From Sergeia podlipaevii (taxonomy: Eukaryota > Euglenozoa > Kinetoplastea > Trypanosomatida > Trypanosomatidae), in contig JASANZ010002204.1 in NCBI GenBank assembly GCA_030849805.1, forward strand, positions 1-64,000: 64,000 nt of DNA, in the 5' to 3' direction. This document shows, in pieces, positions 1 to 8,366 of this stretch (positions within the stretch are counted from its first letter, which is position 1; each line of letters begins with the position of its first letter). Made by a program: the position numbers and the translations under genes. The notes beneath the pieces were generated by a model that was not told the origin of the DNA, did no database searches, and was given only the letters and a program-made list of their open reading frames with translations.

Positions 1-74
1 CGCTCGTTCTGCCACACGCCAACGCACGAGTAGGTCGTGCCAAGGTCAATACCGACGGCTCCTTCAAAGGTCAT
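1..74 (-). CDS. HSP70: Cytosolic heat shock protein 70, N-terminal fragment
   Basis: Only the first 24 codons are inside the window; the gene continues beyond position 1. The start (ATG at 72-74) encodes [20 protein letters not shown] followed by WQNER, which is the N-terminus of the canonical kinetoplastid cytosolic HSP70, including the first HSP70 signature that forms the phosphate-binding loop of the ATPase domain. The family member is an ATP-driven chaperone that refolds proteins with J-proteins. In trypanosomatids this gene is usually a tandem array, so this may be the first copy of one; that cannot be seen here. The sequence differs clearly from the HSP70-related gene at 5424-7421. Confidence 0.93.
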   Translation of the reverse strand, partial: MTFEGAVGIDLGTTYSCVGVWQNE

Positions 75-504
75 TTTAATAAGGAATTTATATGCTTCTA
101 AATAAATATATTTTTTGAGGGGTTTTCGAAGTGGGAAGAACGGAGGCAAACAGTTCGTCTAACGAATATTGTGAATATGCTAGTGTGGTGTCGGAGGAGA
201 TGAAGCGAAGAGATGGTGGTGGTTGCCGAGCAATTTAGACATCATATGAAGCAATAATGTGTAAGACAAACTACTTGAAGTTGTAGAAAGTCAGTGTTTG
301 TGCAAATAGGGTTTTGATTAGGTTTCTTATTTTTTGTATATTTGTAAGGCATTCATATTGCTGTAAGTATATAGATAGAATGGAAGTAGGTTCTATTGAT
401 TGTGTACTAGTGAGGTTGAGGAGGTAAGGGGGGAAGAGAAAAGTGTCCGTAAGAAATGGGTCGTTTTGATAGTGAATGTTAGGATGTGTTAGTTGACGGT
501 ACGT
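75..504. other. Intergenic spacer
   Basis: This AT-rich spacer should hold the 3' UTR of the DUF2804-like gene and the 5' leader and splice acceptor of HSP70. There is no open frame with coding character and no RNA gene that I recognise. Confidence 0.6.
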
Positions 505-1770
505 TCACCAGATTGCAAAGTGCTCTTCGAATACACCAGGGACCGCATCAAACAGCACTGACTCCTCTCCAACTCGGACTGTCCCTGTGTAGGTACCCCA
601 GCGGTGATCAAGATTGGTTTTAATTACACCAATGTTCACCTGGCCATCCTGCCCATCGCGCGCGGTAAAAATGAGAGAGACGGACTCGCTAGTGATGCTC
701 CACACAAAGCCCACTTGGTCCCCAGGCAGCGGCGCAATCCTGTTAAAGCTGACACGCTCATTCAGAAATGATGTCTTTCCGGACCTTCCATCGTATATAG
801 TGCCCTCAGCACTGATTCCATCTACGTCATAGGTGCCGGATGATAGGTGTAAGCCGACGCCAACTGGTGCGGTGACGCAAGCCCAATACCACTCTGTGTG
901 GCGTCTGAGGAGGCCGCGGGTGTAATCCATTGCCAGGTAGCCCTCAGGGCCGACGTTCATTGGATTCTGCCCCTCAAGGTATATGGCCAATGGAGAAGTA
1001 AGTTTGGCAGCGGCAAGCTTCCTCACCACGGAGGCGCGATGAGGCCCGATTGGAAAGACGAGACCCATTACTCCCTCATGTGGTATCTCTGCTGACCCTT
1101 GCACCCGCAGCCAGCGCTTGGCACTGGTGGCGTTACTTAAGCCATCATAGACCGCTCCTTGCATGAAGAGATGTACGCGTTTCCCACTGAAAGCAACATG
1201 AGCCGTGGGCTGCGTCTTTCGCTGCTCGGTATTCATAGCTGGCATCCAAAATGAGATAGAGTGGCCAGGTGCGTGCGGGCTTATGGCTCCAGTGGCATTC
1301 GGCACCCACTGCCCGCCAAGTCCCGTGATCTGAGGCACCAGGGGTAGATCGAAACGACCTCTGAAGGAGAGCTCCGGGCCTTGCTCACTTGCTCTGCGGT
1401 AAATCTGCATCACCAGTGTAGATTGGTAGTGGAACTGAACGATTGCAAAGGATATCAGTAGCGGGCCAGAGGTGACGCTCAACCAGATGAACTCTTTCAT
1501 CTGTGTGAAGCTTTGTATACCGTTAAGTGGATGTATGTCCATGGAGAAGTCGCCCTTCGTAGTACGCCCCCAAACATACTGCCCTGTCTTGGCGTTGTAG
1601 GAGGAAGGAGCAGTGTCAAGCGCGCCAGATTCAAATGCACAGCGAAGTGAGGCGTTGTTCTCTATCATGTTGGGCTCTTCAAAGTCCACCTGGTAGAGAG
1701 GCACCATGAACCACACACCAGCAATGACGCTGATGAGCAGCACGAGAAAGTGCAGGCAAGCGCGCGTCAT
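505..1770 (-). CDS. Membrane-anchored DUF2804-like protein
   Basis: A 421-aa protein of unknown biochemical role. Residues about 5-26 form one hydrophobic stretch, read as a signal anchor or signal peptide. Much of the rest resembles the DUF2804 family: a strand-rich stretch at about 92-130, an EWYWA motif in the second half, and a C-terminus of the form GTYTGTVRVG...FEEHFAIW, which matches the family's usual ending (G-x-[YF]-[ST]-G ... E-[ED]-H-x-A-x-W). Several N-x-[ST] sequons, such as the NNAS near residue 39, fit a lumenal or extracellular domain. DUF2804 is best known from bacteria and some lower eukaryotes and has no assigned reaction. The start is a good ATG with a pyrimidine tract upstream at 1869-1895. 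The family call is from remembered motif shape and needs a profile search; the gene itself is secure. Confidence 0.72.
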   Translation of the reverse strand: MTRACLHFLVLLISVIAGVWFMVPLYQVDFEEPNMIENNASLRCAFESGALDTAPSSYNAKTGQYVWGRTTKGDFSMDIHPLNGIQSFTQMKEFIWLSVTSGPLLISFAIVQFHYQSTLVMQIYRRASEQGPELSFRGRFDLPLVPQITGLGGQWVPNATGAISPHAPGHSISFWMPAMNTEQRKTQPTAHVAFSGKRVHLFMQGAVYDGLSNATSAKRWLRVQGSAEIPHEGVMGLVFPIGPHRASVVRKLAAAKLTSPLAIYLEGQNPMNVGPEGYLAMDYTRGLLRRHTEWYWACVTAPVGVGLHLSSGTYDVDGISAEGTIYDGRSGKTSFLNERVSFNRIAPLPGDQVGFVWSITSESVSLIFTARDGQDGQVNIGVIKTNLDHRWGTYTGTVRVGEESVLFDAVPGVFEEHFAIW

Positions 1771-2261
1771 TAAACGTCCTTTTTATTCGGGTTTTCTTTC
1801 TATAAAGCACTTGAATGAGATTTTGTTTTCCTTCCACCTCATAGTGATAATAAGAACAGTAAATGATAAGGCCAGAAAAAAAAGAAAAAAGAAATATCAA
1901 GTACAATAGTGATTAAACAAGAAGAACAAAAAGATACATGATACAAGTGTGGTCACTCATAAAGCAGCAATACAGCACAACAGGGGGGGGACGCAAGGAA
2001 CTCACACACGCACATTGCTCGCAAAAGATGTGGATGTTGAGTAGATACTTGATACAACAATGTGAATGAAAAGCAAACAATTGTCCTTTTTCTCACTTTT
2101 CTTTATTGATATTGCCAAGCCTTTCGCTAGTGCTACTAGTGCAAAAGAAAAAAAAAAAAAAAGATCCGCACAAAGCCTGCGTCCCTCTTTCCTTCAGCCA
2201 AAGAACTACCTATTGCTACGCGGTAGTTTTCGATAGCTACCAATTTGTGAACGGTAAAAGC
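1771..2261. other. Intergenic spacer
   Basis: It contains a polypurine tract at about 1869-1895 (a polypyrimidine tract on the sense strand), the likely splice signal for the DUF2804-like gene, a short G-run near 1982-1990 and an A-run near 2147-2162. No gene is seen. Confidence 0.6.
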
Positions 2262-3764
2262 TTAGAACCGTGTGTGTCCGTCAAAGTTTTTAAAGTACTT
2301 ATTGTACTGCTGGTCTTGTACCACTTTCTTGAACTTTTCCTCTGTTTCGCTGTGTGACTTGGTTGGGTTATCCAAGTCTGGAGGTTCCTCCGCATCAATG
2401 CCATTCTCCAGAATGTGCTTTACAAATAAATGTTGGATTAGTCGCGACAGCGTGCTGGCAAACAGCCGTGCTCCTCGCGTGCCACACGACGCCACCCCAA
2501 AGCAACCTAAATCGTTCTCCCAGCTATAGCGGAAAGAACTAGAAGTTGGCAAAAAGAACGGATCTCGCCATGACCGTGGCTGAAGAACGAGTTGAGAGCT
2601 TCTAGGAACGCATTCAACGCCAAGGTCATAGTGCCGGCGAGTCTCGTCAGGACATCCGAGCAACGAGCGTGCGTCTAAAATGGTGTCAAGTGAAAGCATC
2701 AGCAACTTCCCGTAGTCTTCCACCGGTGCGTATAAGTTCATAGATGCGTTGAACAATGACGGAGCACAGTTAGCTGCGTCCTCTTCCGGGATTGGATGTG
2801 CAAACCTACTGTGTTGCCGCGCAAGACCAGTGGGCTGGTAAAACAGTTCGCTTGGGTCACGCCACAACCGCGGAGTCCCGTACCCTGTTCCATAGCTCTG
2901 AGCCCTTTCAAAAAACATGCCCTTGATAGAGTCCTCAAAGCACGACCCTCTCAATTGGGTTTCCACAGCGGCTATAAGAAGTGCGACAGAAAAATGACTC
3001 AAACTGCCACGAGGCAAGGAATGCTTCAGCACTCCTTTCATCCGTGGAGCTGACTGAACGTATTGTACCAAGTTCTCGCGCTGCTGCTTCCCAGACAATT
3101 TAACCGCCCCGCCTCCCCCGGAGAAGAACTTTTCCACTGGAGCATACAGAGCTGATTGGGCGGTAGCGCAGCCAAAAGGGGAAAAAAGGGTCTTCCAACG
3201 GTGAGCGCCAGCGTCCTTGAGAATGGCAGCATCGTCCAGGACGGTAGTGAAGGATAAAATGCTGCGGGCTGTCACGGAAGTGTCTAGTGTGTTGTGTAAC
3301 ATAGGAAGATAGTCGATCAGGGGTTTCTCGAGATCAAAAATTTCTTTGCCATGAAGCTCGCACAGATAAGCAGACGCTATGGGAAGGCCAAGTATGCCAT
3401 AAACAAGAGGATCCTTCAGTTTTAGATGGTTTCCTTTGTCTTCCATGTCACGCGGACGCGAGCTATCCCGAAACCCACTTGCAAAGCAGTACGGCTTCCC
3501 CCGATAAAATAGGCCTCCTTGAAACCCAGGAGAAGCCCTCAGATAGTGGCTATGGCCACTCATTATGAGATGCACCAGTTCCAGTACACTGCGAATAACA
3601 GGTGGGATGTCAGCCTCCATACCTTTCCGTACTTCCTCCTGCGGAAGAACGGCTTGCTGCTCGCGAATCACTTCCTCCTTGTCCTTTACTGGGGGGAAGT
3701 CAATATGCAAACGTGCCTTTGCGCCATCCTTGGCCATGGAGCGGGTGTTTCCGCTACTGGACAT
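2262..3764 (-). CDS. Beta-lactamase/penicillin-binding fold protein, probably non-catalytic
   Basis: A 500-aa protein whose central part reads like the serine beta-lactamase (class C) and LACTB-type fold. It has a segment resembling the family's 'K-x-D-P-L...YLP' region (IFDLEKPLIDYLPML, about residues 143-157). It also has a later segment resembling the 'YS-x-x-x-x-L-L-x-x-x-I-E' helix (HFSVALLIAAVETQLRG, about 257-273), and a C-terminal FGVASCGTRGARLF where the family has its [HK]-x-G strand. The catalytic S-x-x-K expected just ahead of the first segment is not visible, and the Tyr motif reads HFS, so I infer a pseudo-enzyme or a highly diverged hydrolase. There is no signal peptide. The C-terminus is charged and hydrophilic. 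The start is the first ATG; Met10 is an alternative. The fold assignment is by eye. Confidence 0.6.
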   Translation of the reverse strand: MSSSGNTRSMAKDGAKARLHIDFPPVKDKEEVIREQQAVLPQEEVRKGMEADIPPVIRSVLELVHLIMSGHSHYLRASPGFQGGLFYRGKPYCFASGFRDSSRPRDMEDKGNHLKLKDPLVYGILGLPIASAYLCELHGKEIFDLEKPLIDYLPMLHNTLDTSVTARSILSFTTVLDDAAILKDAGAHRWKTLFSPFGCATAQSALYAPVEKFFSGGGGAVKLSGKQQRENLVQYVQSAPRMKGVLKHSLPRGSLSHFSVALLIAAVETQLRGSCFEDSIKGMFFERAQSYGTGYGTPRLWRDPSELFYQPTGLARQHSRFAHPIPEEDAANCAPSLFNASMNLYAPVEDYGKLLMLSLDTILDARSLLGCPDETRRHYDLGVECVPRSSQLVLQPRSWRDPFFLPTSSSFRYSWENDLGCFGVASCGTRGARLFASTLSRLIQHLFVKHILENGIDAEEPPDLDNPTKSHSETEEKFKKVVQDQQYNKYFKNFDGHTRF

Positions 3765-4402
3765 AGCATATTAAATGGGTGTTTTGATAAGAAAAGACGT
3801 ATGCGATAAAGCAAAATGAGAAAAAAGCGAGTAAATGCAACTTTCCTTTGTTTCTATTTTTTAGCAATAATAATAAAAAAAGAAAAAATTGCTTGTGCCC
3901 AGATTTGCGGGCCTTATGCTAGTGTAAGTTACCTGAAAGAGATTTCCTTTCCGCTTTAAGTCAGTGAAGAGCCGCAGCGGCTTCTTTCTTCCTTTTATAT
4001 GATAACAAAATATTTAGCCTTGAGGAAAAAAGAAAAGAAAAAGGTGAAGAAAGGAACACACTAGAAGTAGGCAAATTAGCACACAAGAGAACAGAAAGAG
4101 AGAGCAAAGTCATCAGATGTTCCCTCGTTCAATATGCCTGCCCTATCCTTAAAAAAAAAAAGAAGGCACTGCTTGCCACGGAAGGACAAGCTTCACTCCT
4201 TGATGATGAGTCGATAAAAAGTTTATGTGCTACTCGCAGTGGAGATTATAGAAGAAAAAAGGATCCACGGATTACTCGGTTAATATCAGTAAGCAAGCAA
4301 AGTGCACCTCCTGCCTCTTTGCTCTGCTTTGGACTCTACTCCGTGTGCCGCAAGTAGAGGTGCATTAAGCTACCTTACAGTGCCTTTGTCATGCTTATAG
4401 TG
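3765..4402. other. Intergenic spacer with purine tracts
   Basis: Purine-rich tracts near 3868-3890, 4021-4048 and 4150-4164 are pyrimidine tracts on the sense strand and fit trans-splicing and polyadenylation signals. I see no coding frame or RNA gene. Confidence 0.6.
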
Positions 4403-4951
4403 TTAAGCGGTAGTGATATAATCCTCGCCGGTGCGTTGCTTCGCAGCCAACATATCTAGCAGCTCGTCCACACTTTGCATATCCACATGACCACCACGCA
4501 GGTCAGAATTGAACTCAGATAGTTTGCTCCAGTGGTTCTTGAGCTTCAAAACGGAACTGAGGGGCTCACAGTTAGGTTTATGTAATTTCTGCTTCTTCAC
4601 CAACGCAATTTTGCCCTGACGCCGTCGCTGTTGCACCCATGCGGAGGCAGAGATGCGAGAATGGAAGGCAACTGCCTCCTCACTATTCGCCGGTGAATAG
4701 CCAAACTGGAGCCTGTCAGTTGGCGCACCTTTTCCGTAGCTGTCCACGCTCTCACTGCTCTCTAGGTGCTTACTGCGGTACTCACCAGTATGAGCAAAGG
4801 CACTGGCGAGAGCCTGCTTGAGGGCCTCTTCCTTCTGACTAGGGACCTTCTGAGTCTCTGGAGCGCTGCGAGTTGTCTTGTGCGGTGCTGCATGTTTGGT
4901 GCCAGACGCCTTGCGCTTGACAGCGTCGCGGTTGCTAGCGCGGAAAGACAT
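4403..4951 (-). CDS. Conserved-looking small hypothetical protein
   Basis: A 182-aa hydrophilic protein that I do not recognise. The first 45 residues are Lys/Ser/Thr-rich and probably disordered. The middle has a basic patch (VQQRRRQGKIALVKKQK, about 105-121). The last 50 residues look folded and partly helical (LSSVLKLKNHWSKLSEFN, then SVDELLDMLAAKQRTGEDY). There is no signal peptide or membrane segment. Support for a real gene is its ATG start, good codon character compared with the flanks, and its place in the single-strand array between two solid genes. The basic patch could fit nucleic-acid binding or nuclear import, but that is only a guess. Confidence 0.7.
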   Translation of the reverse strand: MSFRASNRDAVKRKASGTKHAAPHKTTRSAPETQKVPSQKEEALKQALASAFAHTGEYRSKHLESSESVDSYGKGAPTDRLQFGYSPANSEEAVAFHSRISASAWVQQRRRQGKIALVKKQKLHKPNCEPLSSVLKLKNHWSKLSEFNSDLRGGHVDMQSVDELLDMLAAKQRTGEDYITTA

Positions 4952-5423
4952 GACGATTTGCTTGATGGTGAACCGTATTTAACCTCTTGATCGCTCTAAC
5001 AGTTCTTAAATGCAGTGGAGACAAGAAAGAAAAAAGAGAGGTACATTACGCATGTGCATTTAGTGTTGCAGCGCTGCAAGCTCGCGGCATGCCATGCTGT
5101 GCAACTGCAATGAATTGCAAAATGAAGTAATTCAACAAGTGTTTCTCCAAGCCACCGAGGTGGCAACGAAAAGAGGAGAAAAAAAAGCGCAAATGTGTTA
5201 ACACTAAAAAAAACATGTGCACAAGTTGAGAACAAAGAAAGAAGGAAAAGATGCAAAAGAAAAAAAAAAGATCGCTAACTCTCAAGTTAAGTAGCCCAAA
5301 CATTCACATGAGTATACATGCACAGATCCCCATACACATAAACACACGCTAGAAAAAAAAAAAAGATGAGCCTAATCGAATAACCACTTCAAAAAAAAAA
5401 ATAGGAGATTGCCTCTCTATTCG
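4952..5423. other. Intergenic spacer with long A-runs
   Basis: A-runs near 5259-5271, 5352-5364 and 5392-5403 correspond to T-runs in the transcript. They fit the 3' UTR of the small upstream gene and acceptor signals. The two short minus frames here are low-complexity Phe/Leu/Ser translations of T-rich DNA and are not called. Confidence 0.55.
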
Positions 5424-7421
5424 TTATTCATCGTCGCCCGAACTTGAGTCATCTTCTTGGTAATCTGCATCCTCATCGCCTTCCAAACGCGGATGCTTGG
5501 CACTGCCGCCCTCATGATGTGCCTCCTTGCGCACGCGCTTCAGTGCTTTCTTTGCGAGCTTCATTACCTTCTTTTCTTTTTCCTCCATGTCTGCGGTTGC
5601 CGTGTATCGTGGAATGTGACGCTCCACCCACTCTTGTGCGCGATCAACAAACGCGAGCCGCTTCTCCAACTTTGCGGAGGGGGGATGGGGCATCGCACTC
5701 ACTGCATCCTCCAGCTCTCCGAGAGCTGCCTTCACTCTGGTGGTCACCTCAGCAGCCGCAAGAGCCACTGTATCCTCTTTGCTAAGCCTCTGCGCAGCTT
5801 CTATCATTTTTGTCACTTCAGCCTCGGAAAGCCTCTCGCTGTTCTGCACCACAAGGTTTTTGCTTGCATTTGCCATCGCTTCAGTCGCTGTGACTGTTAA
5901 GATACCGTCTGCATCTACCGAAAAGACAACCTCAATATCTGGCACACCCTTGCGAGCGCGCGTAATACCCTCCAGCGCGAACTCGCCCAGCTTATGATTG
6001 TGCTTAGTGAGAGGTCGCTCACCTTCGTACACCTCAATATCCACAGCAGATTGATTGTCCTCCACGGTGCTGTACTCCTTCTTTGCCTTATACGGAATAG
6101 TAGTGTTGCGAGGAATGATAACGTCAAACTTGCCATCATCAATATCCACGCCAATGGACAGCGGCACTACATCCATGAGCACCACCGCTGCCGTCTTCTC
6201 GGACTGCTGCTCAGGGGCAGAACTGAGGATGCTGGCTTGCACCGCGGCCCCAATCGCAACGGCCTCGTCTGGGTTCACAGAATTGCAAAGCCGCCTTCCT
6301 TTGAAGAACTGTGACAACATGTCCTGAATTTTAGGAATACGAGAGCTGCCACCCACCAATATCACCTCTTGGATGTCTTCTGGCTTCATCGAGGCGTCCT
6401 TGAGTGCCCTCTTCACGACGGACATGCACGTGTCAAATACCTTTGCGTTGAGCTCCTCCAACTTTGCACGGGAAATCGTGAGTGTGTATTCATCTCCGTC
6501 TGATAGCACCCCGTCCAGAGCGAGTTCCTCTGAAGTGGAGTGGGAAAGCGACCGCTTCACTTTCTCGCAGGCCGCGCGTGCCTTGGCGAGATGTCGTGGC
6601 TGCGCGTATACGTCAATGCCGTGGCGTGTCTTGAGATCTGCAGCAACGTGGCGCAAGAGATTGGCGTCAATGTCCTGGCCGCCGAGGTGCGTATCTCCTG
6701 CAGTTGCACGCACCGCGAAGCTTCCGTTATCTATTGTTACCACCGATACATCAAATGTGCCCCCACCCAGATCAAATACGACGATGTTGATTGGTGCATC
6801 AGCAGCATCATCGTTCTGCAAGTGGCTTGGGGCCGCTGTACCGGTGCCAATACCAAGGCCGTAGCACAGAGCAGCAGCCGTAGGCTCATTAATGACACGC
6901 AGTGCCTCGAGCCCTGCAATAGCGGCCGCTGCTTTAGTGCGATCCCTCTGGGCATCATTAAAGTATGCAGGTACCGTAATCACTGCCTTCTTGACTTGCT
7001 TGCCAAGATAGGCCTCTGCGCATCTCTTGAGGTAGGCTAGCACTCGCGCTGATATCTCTTCCGGTGCCAGCCTCAACTGCTCACCTTTGAAGTTCACTTC
7101 AATCTTCGCCTTCCCAGTGTCGTCCTCAACAATGGTGAAAGGCCACCGCTTGCTATCTTCTTTAAGAGTCTTATCGCTGAAGCGGCTGCCAATCATACGC
7201 TTGGCGTCGTAGATGACGCCTGGCACGCCGCGCGCTAGCAAATTCTTCGCACTATCGCCGATAAGAATGTCATCATTGTGGAAAGCCACACACGAAGGAG
7301 TAATACGGTTCCCCAGATCATTGGCTATGACATCCACCTGATCGCGCAGAAATACTGCGACGCACGAATAGGTTGTGCCAAGATCAATGCCAATTGCGCC
7401 TTCAAATACCTCTGGCTCCAT
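5424..7421 (-). CDS. HSP70-related protein, divergent, lacking EEVD
   Basis: A 665-aa HSP70-family chaperone. The ATPase domain carries all three family signatures: [11 protein letters not shown] near residues 11-21, VFDLGGGTFDVS near 214-225, and VILVGGSSRIPKIQDML near 354-370, plus NEPTAAALCYGLG. The substrate-binding domain follows (about 400-550), then a Lys-rich helical lid. Two features separate it from canonical HSP70. One is an Ala/Asp-rich insertion between the YGLG loop and the second signature. The other is an acidic C-terminus (ADYQEDDSSSGDDE) instead of EEVD, so TPR co-chaperones such as HOP should not bind in the usual way. With no targeting peptide it is probably cytosolic or nuclear. 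Trypanosomatids have EEVD-less cytosolic paralogues (HSP70.4 and HSP70.c groups); which one this is needs a tree. It lies 5.3 kb upstream, in transcription order, of canonical HSP70. Confidence 0.95.
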   Translation of the reverse strand: MEPEVFEGAIGIDLGTTYSCVAVFLRDQVDVIANDLGNRITPSCVAFHNDDILIGDSAKNLLARGVPGVIYDAKRMIGSRFSDKTLKEDSKRWPFTIVEDDTGKAKIEVNFKGEQLRLAPEEISARVLAYLKRCAEAYLGKQVKKAVITVPAYFNDAQRDRTKAAAAIAGLEALRVINEPTAAALCYGLGIGTGTAAPSHLQNDDAADAPINIVVFDLGGGTFDVSVVTIDNGSFAVRATAGDTHLGGQDIDANLLRHVAADLKTRHGIDVYAQPRHLAKARAACEKVKRSLSHSTSEELALDGVLSDGDEYTLTISRAKLEELNAKVFDTCMSVVKRALKDASMKPEDIQEVILVGGSSRIPKIQDMLSQFFKGRRLCNSVNPDEAVAIGAAVQASILSSAPEQQSEKTAAVVLMDVVPLSIGVDIDDGKFDVIIPRNTTIPYKAKKEYSTVEDNQSAVDIEVYEGERPLTKHNHKLGEFALEGITRARKGVPDIEVVFSVDADGILTVTATEAMANASKNLVVQNSERLSEAEVTKMIEAAQRLSKEDTVALAAAEVTTRVKAALGELEDAVSAMPHPPSAKLEKRLAFVDRAQEWVERHIPRYTATADMEEKEKKVMKLAKKALKRVRKEAHHEGGSAKHPRLEGDEDADYQEDDSSSGDDE

Positions 7422-8366
7422 TGTCTTTCACTCTTTCCTTCTATATATATGTATGTATAGAGATCTGTATAAAGATCTTTCGTTGTGGGATAAGTATGTA
7501 TATAGAAATTGGCTTCTTTCCTTTGAAGTTTTTTTTTGCCGACTAGCTATAGAGAATGCAGTGAGTAGAGGTAGAAATAAAAGAAAGAAATTGAATTCTA
7601 GCACAGGCAAAGTTGCAATTGCATATGTATGTCCGTCCCGCGCAATGGTGATTGCTAGAGTTAGTTCGGTACGTGCTATCTCTTTAACGCCTTCTTGTCA
7701 TCTTTTATTACAAGCAGCAAGGCAATTGAAAGTGGTGCATCGCTACAATGAATCTTGGGATACATATAGTACTAGAATGTCGTGCTTCATCGGTGTATAT
7801 CGGCCTTTGATTGTTAGCCTAATCACCTGAGAAGCGGGAGAGATAAAAAATATACATAGAGAGCAAAAAAAAAAAGAAAAAAAGATGGGAGGCTAATGAA
7901 AAATAAATGTAGCAAGAGGGTAGTACAGCTCCACCATTCGAGATCCAGGCAAGCACATCACCACTTTTGTAGTTGCGCGTAACAAGAATTGGCAGCATAG
8001 TCGATAAGCAGCCGTTTCATACTTCTAGGGCATCTATTCTACATAAAACATCCCTCTCAAAATAGACGAAAGGATTCAAAAAAAAAATTCACACACGCAC
8101 ACACATATCCTTGCTTTCCTATCTCTCACACACACACACAGGAATGCTGTAAGTGCACAATCTACATGGTTCAAAAGAAAGTACGCATAGCAAACGGAAC
8201 ATCAAAGAAAGAAGAGGGAGAAGGGACAACAGCAACGGCAATAATCAAGCAGTGGCAATATGTAAATAGATCAGAAGTGTGTGTGTGTGTGTGTGCGTGT
8301 GTGTTGAACGAGGCAAACAAGCGGGCAGGAGTATCTTACAAACAAGCCTTTGGAGAACGCACAGTA
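7422..8366. other. Intergenic spacer with CA/GT repeats
   Basis: It holds purine tracts near 7572-7592 and 7862-7885, CA repeats near 8091-8142 and a GT repeat at 8277-8304. These fit the 3' UTR of the large upstream gene and the splice region of the HSP70-related gene. No gene is supported. Confidence 0.6.
8277..8304. repeat. (GT)n microsatellite
   Basis: Near-perfect GT dinucleotide run with one C interruption, in the predicted 3' UTR of the IQ/coiled-coil gene (CA repeat in its transcript). Confidence 0.9.

Noticed and set aside
4996..5303. Two overlapping minus frames rich in Phe, Leu and Ser
   Set aside because: They are low-complexity translations of a T-rich spacer holding splice and polyadenylation signals.
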